Assembly: GCA_030272155.1 (NCBI GenBank)
Contig: CP126204.1
Location: forward strand, 4,269,501 to 4,333,500
Source: Tetradesmus obliquus
Taxonomy: Eukaryota; Chlorophyta; Chlorophyceae; Sphaeropleales; Scenedesmaceae
DNA: 64,000 nucleotides
Direction: 5' to 3'
The notes under the pieces are model-generated. The model saw only the letters and a list, made by a program, of their open reading frames with translations, searched no databases and was not told where the DNA came from. Positions within the stretch are counted from its first letter, which is position 1. The number at the start of each line of letters is the position of its first letter. The position numbers were made by a program, and so were the translations under genes. Below, in pieces: positions 36,397 to 46,980 of this stretch.

Positions 36397-38523
36397 TCAC
36401 GACGGCTGTGGCGGCAGCGGGCATGTATCAAAGCAGTCATCAGTCGCCCTTGCCTCCATGATCCAGTCAGGCGAGGCGCCACGGACCATTGCCGTCACAA
36501 CAAACCCTGCTGCAAAACCACCACCATCATCATCACCAGGAGCATCAATTGCAACCGACAGCAGCGGCACTTCCTGTGCCTCCCCAACTGCACTGCTTGC
36601 AGCTGCACTTGTTGCTGCATCAACAGCGCCGGCAGCTGCTGCTGTAGCAGCGTCGCAGCCGTGCAGCGGCTGCCGGTGTGCAGTCACCATCAGCACATAC
36701 GGCACACCTGCCGCTTGCCGCACAGCAGCAGCAGTGCGCGCAGTTTCAAAGGGCCTTACCTTGCCAGCAATATCTGCCGCTGAGTCAGCAGGCACAAAGA
36801 CACTCACCAACACCACAGGCACTTCCACACCCCGCCGCTTTTGCAGTTCAGCTGCCATGCCTGCACCGCCTTGCACTGTGACATGCAGCAGTGGCTGATC
36901 TTTCATAGTGTGCTGCATCCTTTGCTGCAGCAACACAGTGCCATCTGCGTCCAGCAAAGCATCATCGCTTGGCAGAGGCACCTTGACAATGCGCACCGAA
37001 GGGTTCTGCGCATCCCTGCTCACCCATCCTATTGGAAGCTTCCCTGACCCATTCAGATCACCGCTGCGCAGCACACGTGCCAACGGCAGGCTCTTGTTTG
37101 CGCTGATGCGCCCGATGTGGATGTGCATCTGCTGGTGGGCACGGTACGCCGGCGATGCCATCAGCAGCACCCACTCTGCTCCCGGCAGCTGCCTGCTGCT
37201 TCTGCTTCTGCTTCTGCTGCTCAAACCCAATGCAGCTTCTCCACTGTAGCTGTGTAGGCTAGGCTGCTGCTGCTGCTTCCAGGGGTCGGGGAAGCCATGT
37301 GCCAGGCCCTCCTGCCATGCTGCTTGCCACCAGAACTCACCAGCAGGGCCGGTGCAGGCAGGGTCAAGGTCCTCGATGCCTGGCCAGGGGTGATATCACA
37401 ACAGCTGCGCAGGGGGACGCACGTCACAAAACGCTTTGTTGCCACGCAACAACAAAAGTGGCTGGCTGCATGCCCTGCTGGATTCACGCAGTTGCATAGC
37501 AGCACATCAAATGGCCTGCACACACGCAGTTGCAGCTGGCATTGTGACGGGGAAGAACCGAGCACTGCAGTGGCAGATGCCCCAGGGGATCGGACCCATG
37601 AGTCCTGCCTGCCAAGCCAGGCCAAAGAGCTTCAGGCAGCACCTAGTCACCTTCATTGCTGGCAGTGGTTTGCAGGTTCCCATGATGCAATGCGGGCCTC
37701 ACCTGTGCATGCACTGCTGCCCTCCTGTTGGCTTCCCTGCCTCCCCACACTCAGCTGTCAGCACCACCCAGTTGTGACAGCCAGAGCAGGCCCACATGCC
37801 GGGTGCTGAGCATTTGGCAAGGGCATGCGGCATGCAGCGGCTCTGTGTAGATCAGCCGTATGAAGGGTGGTGCAGCGCTGGGTAGCGCAGCGCGTTGCAC
37901 CTGCAGGGGCAAATGTATAGAGCGCGGCCGGTTCGTTATCAGGAGCTGCAGAGCAATGCACAATGCTTTACAGACATCTTTGAACAAGACTGCACCGCTG
38001 GGCAGTGCACCACAGCGCACAAACCCACCTTGAAGTTGCTGTGCATGTACCATCTGGGCAGCTAGGATTGAGCTGCTTGGTGAAACGACCCTTAGCGGTT
38101 TCGGCTGATGCAGCTGCAGCTGCAGCTGCAGCTGCAGAACCTCTCCTCATGAGCAACTCGGCATCAGCTGCTTGGTTAGACTACGTGTAGCGTTGTCAAC
38201 TCATTCAAGTGCGCTGCGCAAACCCGCCTTGAGGTTGCTGTGCATGTGTCACCTGGACAGCTGGGCTTGAGCTGCTTGGCCGAGCAGGGCACACACTCGC
38301 CAGCTGGGTATGGCGGAGGCGGCCGGCTGTGGTCATTCTGCAGTGCTGGCTTGCTGCTGCGCTGCAGGCGGCTGGCCGTGAGCGAGTTAAGCTGGCCATG
38401 GTGTTGCCTGTGCAGCAAGGACATTGCGTCCGTGCCTGTTGCTGCTGCTGCTGCTGCCGCTGCGGCCAGCATGGTGAAGCACAGCACGCGTGCCGCACAA
38501 GCAGTCTGAGCTGCAGCCACCAT
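36397..38523 (-). CDS. Probable CDP-diacylglycerol pyrophosphatase-like protein
   Basis: Resembles the Cdh family (HIT-like hydrolases that split CDP-diacylglycerol into CMP and phosphatidate). The main exon, 36397-37379, carries GIEDLDPACTGPAGEFWWQ, then WVLLMASPAYRAHQQMHIHIG, where HIHI is the expected catalytic His motif, and a C-terminal VPYVLMVTAHRQPL block. The first exon starts at ATG 38523 with a signal-like Ala-rich segment (MVAAAQTACAARVLCFTML) and includes CVPCSAKQLKPSCPGDTC. The middle (37380-38235) is not resolved: a candidate exon lies near 37910-37960. The first exon's donor is degraded (AAG then GCGGGT), while a copy of that exon end at 38028-38085 has a good donor (GTGGGT). 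Best matches are bacterial proteins as far as I recall, so transfer is possible. Confidence 0.55.
38020..38295 (-). repeat. Copy of the Cdh-like first exon end
   Basis: KQLKPSCPGDTCTATS (38235-38283) recurs as KQLNPSCPDGTCTATS (38028-38083). Only the second copy has a normal GT donor, so the functional splice site may have moved to the copy. Confidence 0.85.
38108..38138. repeat. (CAGCTG)n palindromic microsatellite
   Basis: Five CAGCTG units inside the first intron of the Cdh-like gene. Each unit is its own reverse complement. Confidence 0.9.
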
Positions 38524-39382
38524 GCTTGATGGCTGCTAGACTGCAGAAGTCAGCACAGCAGGTTGGCTCATTTGCGTAATGATTTGGGTGGTGGGAGGAA
38601 ACTTGGACATGTGGCCATGCCGCTTGCACTCAGCACTTCGCTGATGCTAGCACCACTGTTTGACACGCAATGGTAACTTACGCTGCGCAATGTATGCACA
38701 ATGGGAGAACTGAGCATAATTCTAATCAGTCCGGCTACGAATGTGGTAAACAAGCAAGTACAGCAGCAGCTGAGCAGCAGCACAGGCAGCAGCAGTGGTG
38801 CTCTGCTTGGTTTCGTGTCTTTCCAGCAGACCCTAACACGCCAAATTTTGCACGTTTAACCTTTTACATGCCGTGCTGACTGATGCGCACATGTGCCTGC
38901 CGTCGATTGCTCTCTCGGAATTGGTGTCGGCAAGTTGCCCGTTGATGCTGCTGCTGCCTCGACAGGACGAGCAGTTCCTGTAAAGCGTTGACTGGTGGGC
39001 TGATATGTAGAATCAACAACGCCTTGTGTGCAAAAGATGCCAAGAGTGTCAAGGCGTTCACGTGAGTCGCAGTCCTACACATTTGCTGCGTCAGCAAAGT
39101 GTAGAGAGTATACCAAAGCTAACACCACAAGCTGGGCTGACAGAAAGCTGAGCTGCCAAGCTATAGCAGTGACATGTGCCAAACCAACTCAAATCTCAAT
39201 AACATTGTTACACAGCTGGCACTGCCAGGAGCTGCAGCGGCTCTGCCGGCACACAGGAGCAGCATCATGGTGCATCCACCATGAATGCTGCCCAGTCAAC
39301 TAGCACGGCTTACACGTTAGCAGCTGACTCACAGCGCACCTGCCCATATGCAGCCGGCTAGGATTCTGCCAATGACAGGCTG
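38524..39382. other. Intergenic region between Cdh-like and BAH genes
   Basis: No supported coding region. Minus-strand TGTAA at 39310-39314 lies 70 bases after the BAH gene stop. The rest is presumed Cdh-like promoter. Confidence 0.45.
39310..39314 (-). terminator. TGTAA polyadenylation signal, BAH gene
   Basis: TGTAA on the minus strand 70 bases after the stop codon at 39383; another at 39205-39210. Positional support only. Confidence 0.35.
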
Positions 39383-41344
39383 TCAACGCCTGTGACGCTT
39401 GAGTGGCGATGAAGCTGCCGCTGCTGCTGCTTCATGTGTGCTGCCGCGTGTGCGCTTCTCACTACCGACGCTGTGTCGCACGCTACCTTCCCCAGCTGCT
39501 GCCACCGCCGCACCCTTAGGCAGCTTGCCATGCTGCTGCTGCTGCTGCTGTTGCCGGCCTGATGGCTTGTCATGCCGGCGCTGTGCAGGCCTGCTGCCGC
39601 TGCCTTCTCCATCAGATGACGCAGCTGCTGCTGCTGCTGTGTGCCCTTGCTGCAGCTGCTGCTTGCTGCTGGGCAACCTGCCACTACTGCGCCGGCCAGG
39701 TGCTGGCTGCTCAGCAGGCGCTGCAGCAGCTGCTGCAGCGTCCTCTTGTGCTGCTTTACCCTCCTCTGGCCCCTCCTCATCTTCACCCAGCCCTGATAAC
39801 GCAGCTGCCGCTGCTTCCAGCCCTTCTGCGTCTCCAGGCTCTCCATCCTCCTCATCTTCACTTCCATCTTCACTCTCGTCTTCACTTTCATCTTCATCCT
39901 CACCTTCATCATCTTCTTCATCGTCATCATCGTCTTCCTGGTCTTCCCGCTCTGCTGCCAGCAGCTCTGCCAGGATGCGGGAGCCTGGGTTGACTTCCTG
40001 TTGCTGCAGCTGCAGCTGCTGCTGCTCATCCTCTTGATCATCACTTTCCAGCCCCAGTACCCGCCGCCGCTTGCGCTGCTGCTGCTGCTGGTCCTTGCCG
40101 GCAGCGCCAGCACCCCTGCTGCTGCCAGCCGCAGGGCCCCTGGCAGCCAGCTGCTGCTGCTGCAGCTGCGGCCGCCGCCGCTTCCTGCCGCCGCCTGCAG
40201 CTGCTGCGCCCTGGTCCCCTGACTGCCCGCTCTGATGCTGTGAGCCACTGTGCGCATCAGCAAAGTGCTCATCATCTGCTGCTGCTGCGGCTGCTGCTGC
40301 CGCGCGCGATCCAGTTGCCCTGGTTGCTGTCGCTGCATCAGACGTGCCAGCGGGCCGCTGCCCGCCTGCTGCTGCTGTCCCCGCTGCTATGAGGTGCTTC
40401 TGGGTGTCTGCCAGCAGCTGCCGCACCTGCACACACCACGAGTTCAGTGGCAGCAGCAACAGCAGCATGGGCGCAGCAGCATGATTGTGGAAACATGCAC
40501 GGCAAAAGTGCACACAGAAGAACAGGAGGTGTTCAGCCCTGCACCTGCTCCACGCCTGACAGGCTTGCTAACATGACACACACCCACAACTTCGATACAC
40601 GCGTCTAGCACTGATGCCTTGGCTCCCGCTTCTGCCCACAGGCATGACTGGAAACAAGCCGTCCCATCCCTGCCTATCCTAACACATGCCACCCACTAGT
40701 ATTGTTGGTTGGTAGTGGGGCAGATTCAGGGGCAGCAGAGACTCAACAGCACAAATTCATCCCTGCTGGCTGCTGCCAGGCACCCACAACCTGTCCTTTA
40801 GTGCACCAACTGCACTGCTGCAGTGGCTTTCCCTGTACTCCCACAGACAACTTGATGATGAGCCAGCCCAGTCCAACGCACTGCACCACCCCACGCACCT
40901 GCTGCCTGCTGCCAGCTGCCAGGCACCCAGGCCCTGTCCTTCAGTGCACCGACTGCACTGCTGCTGTGGCTTCCCCTCTACTTCCACAAACACTATTGTT
41001 GATGAGCCAGCTTAGATTAACCACGCGCTGCACCACCCCACCCACCTGCTGCCTGCTGCCAGGCACCCATGCCCTGTCCTTCAGTGCGGCACCTGCGCTG
41101 CCATCAGCCCACTCCGACAGCCCAAACAGCTTCGGCTGCTGCTCCGGGCCCTCAGCCTTGGCCAGAAACATGTTGCACACAAAGCCAGGCACCAGCTGCC
41201 GCCGCTGGCTGAACAGGCGCGTCTGCAGGGCCTGCGGCAGCTGCGAGGCTTTGGCCGTGCTGCTGGCGGCTGCTGCTATTGCTGCTGCTGGGGGTGGCGC
41301 TTGCTGGTAGGGTAGCTTGGAGCCGGAGGGGAGGAACAGCACCT

Positions 41345-41392
<48 letters not shown>

Positions 41393-44300
41393 GCACGTGA
41401 GTACATCAACAGCAGGAAACAAAAAGCTGTATGCCTTACACTCCTGGTAGGCCCGGGGCCCCCAAGCCCATCACATACCTGCATGTGTGAGTTGTTACTC
41501 CATACCATGCTGATCAACATAGCGCTGAGCAAGGCTACTCGATCCAGGACACTCTCCCGGCATTATTTCATCCCAACAACCCCTTCTCACCTCTGCTGTG
41601 CCCATCACGCTCCCCATGGGCACTGGCCCACCCTCAGCAATGCTCTCCTCACACATTTCCATACTGTCTGCCAACCAAATCACATGCTGACACCACCGGT
41701 GCGCAGCATCACACGCCCAAAGCCCAACACAAACAAGCCGTGGGTACATTCCAGCATCAACCTTGGGTCATGTCAACCTAGGGTTGGCCGCACCTCTGCT
41801 GTGCCCATCACGCTCTCCATGGGCACTGGCCCGTCCTCAGCGCCGTCCTCTGCTGCCTCATCCTCCTCATCGCTGCTGCTGGCATCTGACCTGGGGTCCT
41901 TGGTCTCGTGGTTGCTGAACACCACCTGTGGCAGCAGCAGCGGCGGCAGCAGCAGCTATGGTGGGTAGAACTGCGCTGTGATGTGTGCCGCCGCGACAGA
42001 AGAATTTGTTTGTTGAAACAAATTGCAGCGGCTGCAATCTGCTGACATCTGTAGTGCCATTCGTATGTAACACTCACGTAGCGCATGCCGAAGTGCGTGG
42101 GCGGCGTGCGCCCTTGCTGGAGCACGCAACCTGGCTGCCGCTGCTGCTGCTGCTGCTGCTGCATATGCCTGGTGTCCTTATCCACGCATGCACTCCCAGC
42201 CATGTGTGCAACACACACACTCACCTAGCGCATGCCGAAGTGCGTGGGCAACGTGTACCATCGCCAGCAAGTGCACCCTTGCTGCCAGTGTCGCTGCGCA
42301 CTGCTGCCGCGCACTGCAGCTGCACAATGCCGGCATATGCAGTGCCATGCGTATGCAGCACTCACGTAGCGCATGCCGAAGTGTGTGGGCGGCGTGCGCC
42401 CGCAGCCGCGCTTCCGCAGCAGCGCCTCCACGTCCTTTTCTTGTTGAGTGATGCCCAGGTTGGTCAGCGCCTTGGCCAGGCGCCGCGTGTTGTTGCTGCT
42501 GCCCTCGATGGCGTCCACCAGGTCCGGCCAGCGGTAGAAGTAGGTGACCTGGAAAAGGAAAAACATGAGGTGGATTGCAAGCAGGCGGTCAGGAGTATTC
42601 GGCATGAAGCAGCAACGATCCGGCGCCGCGTGTATTTGCTGCTGCCGTCGATGGCGTCCACCAGGTCAGGCCAGCGGTAAAAGTAGGCGACCTGGCGCAG
42701 TGATAGGTTGCGGTGAGACAATGCAGTCAAACAGTGTGGCGAGCCAGTGCATTGCACTGCAATGCACTGCAGTGTACCGCACCACGCTTCGATGTTACGG
42801 CTCAAACACCACACTGCACTGCAGATACAGTGGCAAAAGCAGCAAAGCCCACGCAATACCACCAGCGGCGCTGCGCCCACTTGCAGTTAAAAGTGTTCCG
42901 CTGCAATGCCACAGCACAACACCGCATTTCACAGCAACACAGAAATCAAGCGATGCACTTGACCGCCAGCAATAACACGTCAATCCAGCTGCAGCTAAAA
43001 GTGCTGTGCTGCCACATCCTGGTATCACACTGCACTGCATAACACAGCAGCGCAGGACTGAGGCACTACACAAACCACACAATAGCCGCACCAGCACGCC
43101 ACCCCACCTGCAGCTGCAAGTGCTGTGCGGCTACGCGCCCTGCCGCGATTTGCCGCCGCTCCCACTGCTGCACCTCAGGGGCCGTGCCCTTCACCTCCTG
43201 GTGGCCACACAAAAACATCAACACAAGCAGTACCCACAAAACCACCAGCAAGAAGTAAACACGTCATAACTCTACACTTATTCCGATACACAGTGACCAA
43301 CATCTGCGCAACCGAACACAGCTCCAGCACCCCACCTGCAGCTGGAAGCGCTGTGCGGCCACGCGCCCCGCCGCGATCTGGCGCCGCTCCCACTGCTGCA
43401 CCTCAGGGGCCGTGCCCTTCACCTCCTGGTGGCCGCACAGCAACATTCGACACAAGCAGTACACACAACACCACCAGCAAGAAGTGCTGCACAGCCACGT
43501 CATACCTCTCCACTTTTACTGCGATAGACAGTGACCAACATCTGCGCAACCCAACACATCTCCAGCACCCCACCTGCAGCTGGAAGTGTTGTGCCGCCAC
43601 ACGCCCCGCCGCGATCTGCCGCCGCTCCCACTGCTGCACCTCAGGGGCCATGCCCTTTACCTCCTGGTGGCCGCTGGCACAGCTTGCATCACCACCGGGC
43701 AGGAACCAGATGCGGTTCACGCGGCACAGCCACGGCGGCGACACAATCTGCGCGTGCGCGCTGCTGGCGTCTGCGAGCAAAGCAGGTTCGATAGTACAAG
43801 GGTGGCCAGAAGCGCGCACGCAGGAGTGGTATGAAGGGCAGGTGCTGTATGCTCTGCAGTGTTGTTGACATAGGTATTGCAGTTGTGTTGTGCGTGTTGT
43901 CAGCACAATGCTGCTCTAGCATCAGGCTGCCACACGATGCTCTGAACTATTGCGCTGCTCAACAATCGTTCACTGAACATGTCTGCTGCTAGTCAGTACT
44001 GTCTGCTGCTGCAAGTGCAGACTGTTACGCATGCCCGCCTCCACGCACCTGACGGCAGCACCAGCACGAAGCTGCCCTCCGCCACCTTGAACTGCTGCGG
44101 CGCGGAGCCCCTCCTGTAGCCGCCAGTGTCCAGCACATCATCCATCAGCAGCGCCTGACGCAGCAGCAGCAGCAGCAGCACATGAGATGTGATTTGTGTT
44201 GGCGTGCAGTGACCATCAACAGTCAGCGGCCCTGCGATGTTCCACAGACCGTACACCAATGCCACCCCCTGCTGCTGCTGCTGTTGCTAGCTGTGGACGC

Positions 44301-45463
44301 ACTTCCTCAATCGAGTGCAGGCCCTTGCATCCAGTCCAGCACTTGCTATATGTACGGCTGCATCAGGTATGCCAAGAATGCCATGCTGCCGCAGTGGCGC
44401 TGCTGCTCCTGCTGCTGTGCTAGCACAGGCTTCACATGGGCGCACACACAGCAGCATGGCCATGTCAGCGCTAGTGCGGACTGCACAAGGCTGCAGCAAC
44501 AGTGCACGCTCGCCTGCTTGCGCTGCTGCAAGGAAGCTGCACCCACCTGGACCCTGACTTGTGATGCATCTGTGTCGACATCTGCACGGCAGCGGTGCAT
44601 GGTGGGACAGTCAACAACACGAATGCGCTTGCAAGAACACTTGCAGGAAACCACTGCTTGCAGGACCAGATGCTGTGCTTCCAAGAGAGACAGTCATGCA
44701 TGCAGCATGCAGCAAGCTCCAGATGGACTCTTGCAGGAAACTGTGCAAATGAACGCCACGGTATGCCTTGCTTGCTGCGTGTTGCACTGCTGCTGTTATA
44801 TGTAACATGTGGCCTGCTGCTATTGCTGCATGTGCGTGGCCAAAGCTATTGCTGCAGTGATAAGGTACTGCTGCCGCCGCCATCGCAGTTGCCACCCTTT
44901 GGTTGTTATTCAGCTGTACATGCAGTGCGCTGCACAAGGTGTTGCTGTCGCGCACGAGCACGCAGCGAGTAATGCTTGCGTTGCTGCTGCTGCTGCTGTC
45001 TACATGCCTCTGCAGCCTGCATGGCCCGCTGTCGTTTTGCCGCCTGCTGGCAGCTGCTGCGCAAGCACAAGCCCAACACACAGTGGTGCGCGGCCCCCGC
45101 AAGTTCAGCTGGCACTGCTGCTGGCGCAACTACTGTGCCAGAGTTGCCAACGCACCTCTCAGCGAGGGCGGGTCCACCAGCGTTGCGTATGCAGGAAAAC
45201 TGCAGCACAGAATGACATAACTCAGTCACACAAGGTTGAGCAGTGCAAACTGAACAGGCTGTGCCGTGGCAGCACAACAACAGCAGTACATGGGGCTGCA
45301 GAGGTAGCTGCTGGCAGGCATGCCCACCTGGCCTTCTGAAAGGTGTTCCACCAGTGCTCCTTAGAACGTTTTCCCTGCAGAACGTATCAGTCAACGGCTG
45401 TACGACAAAACACAGCACGTTGCCAGCACAGCAGTGCTGCTGCTGGCTCACCTGCTCCGCCAT
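39383..45463 (-). CDS. BAH-domain chromatin protein with acidic tail
   Basis: Nuclear chromatin-associated protein. Exons: 45452-45463 (MAEQ), 45328-45374, 45156-45199, an unresolved link, 44049-44154, 43574-43770, 42366-42548, 41794-41925, 41046-41342 and 39383-40426. From 44154 on, every phase closes. BAH features in order: HWWNTFQKA, GSFVLVLPSG, PPWLCRVNRIWF, VTYFYRWPDLVDAI, HFGMRYVVFSNHE, and LVPGFVCNMFLA. The last exon holds basic clusters (RKRRR), a run of about 35 Asp/Glu-rich residues near 39850-39935, poly-Gln, and a basic C-terminus (PLKRHRR). The 45156 to 44154 link needs at least one more exon ending in phase 0. Exon 43574-43663 has two further copies with possible splice sites, so repeated in-frame inclusion is possible. 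The partner or histone mark is unknown. Confidence 0.72.
40770..41090 (-). repeat. Three copies of a BAH-gene exon end
   Basis: The end of exon 41046-41342 (ALKDRAWVPGSRQQ then GTGGGT) recurs at about 40915-40965 and 40770-40810, each with about 80 bases of following intron (GATGAGCCAGC). Confidence 0.88.
41343..41391. repeat. (CTG)n tract forming a BAH-gene 3' splice site
   Basis: About 16 units, CTG in gene sense, ending CTGCAG immediately before exon 41046-41342. Confidence 0.85.
41585..41850 (-). repeat. Copy of the BAH exon end PVPMESVMGTAE
   Basis: The end of exon 41794-41925 is repeated at 41590-41640 (GGPVPMGSVMGTAE) with its donor GTGAG. Confidence 0.85.
42080..42410 (-). repeat. 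Three copies of the BAH exon end THFGMRY
   Basis: The exon end at 42366 (PPTHFGMRY then GTGAGT) recurs at about 42228-42255 and 42078-42115, each followed by a GTGAG-type donor. Confidence 0.85.
42488..42700 (-). repeat. Upstream partial copy of the YFYRWPDLVDAI exon
   Basis: The first 55 bases of exon 42366-42548 are repeated upstream at 42636-42692 (VAYFYRWPDLVDAIDGSSKY), with an AG acceptor. Confidence 0.85.
43107..43680 (-). repeat. Three 90-base exon copies in the BAH gene
   Basis: EVKGMAPEVQQWERRQIAAG and ten further residues are encoded at 43574-43663, 43336-43425 and 43108-43197. Each copy is 90 bases, starts after CCACCAG and ends before GTGGG, so the two downstream copies could be spliced in as in-frame cassette exons. 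Confidence 0.88.
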
Positions 45464-45551
45464 CGCTGCTCAACGCAGCCCACTGCCGTGCTATCCTATC
45501 ATTAGCCTTGATTCTAGTTATGATTGCGCTGGTGCAGGCTACACCGACTAG

Positions 45552-45653
45552 CCACCGACAGACGAGTTTGCTGAGCTGCGTGCTGTGCCACTGCTGCCAC
45601 CGAACGTCCTGGAGACCGTCAAGAGGATGAACCCGCTGCTGTCCAAGCAATAA
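45552..45653 (+). pseudogene. Orphan terminal exon or gene remnant
   Basis: A plus-strand frame after ACTAG encodes PPTDEFAELRAVPLLPPNV, 14 more residues and TAA. Composition looks coding, but no upstream plus-strand exon could be linked and the region upstream is occupied by the BAH gene on the other strand. Could be a fragment left by a rearrangement, or chance. Confidence 0.25.
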
Positions 45654-46050
45654 GTGCGTTCGATGAGCAGGTTTTCAAGTTGAAGCAGGAGGCACACGCT
45701 TTGTCATCAGCAGGGGGCACAGGTTGCTGATCTTGCAAGTAGACAAAAGTGCTGTGGATAAGGACTGGGGACGTGCCGTGCCATTACTGCACGCTTGTTG
45801 CATGCTGCACACACATACGCGCTGAACTTCTGAACATGAATGACTGTGCTGCGTCACTAACACGATCAGGCTGTGCCTGGCAGGCACATGGCCGTCAACG
45901 ACGGTCAGCAATGGTCAACCCTGCGTCAACTGTAAACAATGCAGCATGCCGCTGGTGCATGCAATGCATGTTACTTGTCTCAAAACGAGGGTTTATACGT
46001 GGGAGATCTCACAATGAAGTGCAATGAAGCGGTCAAAAAAGCAACACTTT

Positions 46051-46071
46051 CACATCAGGCGACCTGATGTG
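46051..46071. other. Perfect 9-bp hairpin
   Basis: CACATCAGG, loop CGA, CCTGATGTG. Lies downstream of the fucosyltransferase stop by 900 bases; role unknown. Confidence 0.7.
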
Positions 46072-46980
46072 TGGGCCCCGTCACCCTAGGCCAAAGCGTT
46101 GTTGGCGTGGCATCATCATCAACATGTTACCATTGCAGCCATAGCTGAATTCACGTAGGAGATTGCGCCTGGTGTATCGGGGCCATCAGCCAGCACCCCA
46201 CTACAGCACATGAGCACATAAATTCTTTCTTATACAAAGCTGGCCAGCCCATGGGCCTGTCCTGCAACCAACGATTGGCGTACTGGCCAGCTCCACTGAA
46301 CCAGCGTGTCCCGAATGCTGCATGTGGAGCACAGCGGCATTACCAGCACCAGTGAAATGGCAAACCTGGTGCCCTGAAGTGTGACCGCATGCTTGCAGCT
46401 ATCAATGATACAGTAGCACAGCATCCCAATTGGGAGCTTGCAAGCTCCCGAACTCCAGCACGTGTTTCAGCGCGGGTCGCCAACCGATCTCTGCAGGCAA
46501 GCCGCAACCACCAGCCACAGTGGCAACACCACTGGTGACACCAGTACTTTGGATGCTCTGCAAGTGCCCAGCGTAAAGGGACACACAAAGCCTTTTGTTC
46601 ATCACGCCAATGGCTTAAATCACTGTATGTCATGCAGCAAACCATGTGCAGGACCCCGTAAGACCAACACACACATGACAGGGACCACCACATCCCCAAG
46701 GAGCTTGACCTTGACATCCATCCAAAACGAGTGGCTGAGTGCCGGAGCCAGCCAGCTTGCTGATCAGCTGCAGCAGTCTTGGCTGCAGCATCTGCAATCC
46801 CATTTAAGGGTCATGTGAGCAGACTCATGGTGCTAGCAACGTCTCCCACGCCTTGCCAACCCTAAATTAATTGGAATGCGTGTTGGAAAAACATGATACA
46901 CCGCGCAGCGCACCCAGCTGCTTTTAGAACACAGCAACATCATAAATCCGGCTGCCACAGACTCCGAGTTCGGTGCAGCA

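Larger units (their letters stand above)
45464..46980. other. Intergenic region, fucosyltransferase to BAH gene
   Basis: Besides the orphan exon at 45552-45653 and a short hairpin at 46051-46071, nothing is supported. Open frames at 46230-46820 lack splice context or familiar sequence. Confidence 0.45.

Noticed and set aside
45061..45155. Possible BAH-gene exon reading VVAPAAVPAELAGAAHHC just after exon 45156-45199
   Set aside because: Would need an intron of only about 26 bases, and no suitable donor follows.
46438..46818. 126-residue plus-strand frame in the BAH to fucosyltransferase spacer
   Set aside because: Low-information composition, no splice context, no motif on either strand.
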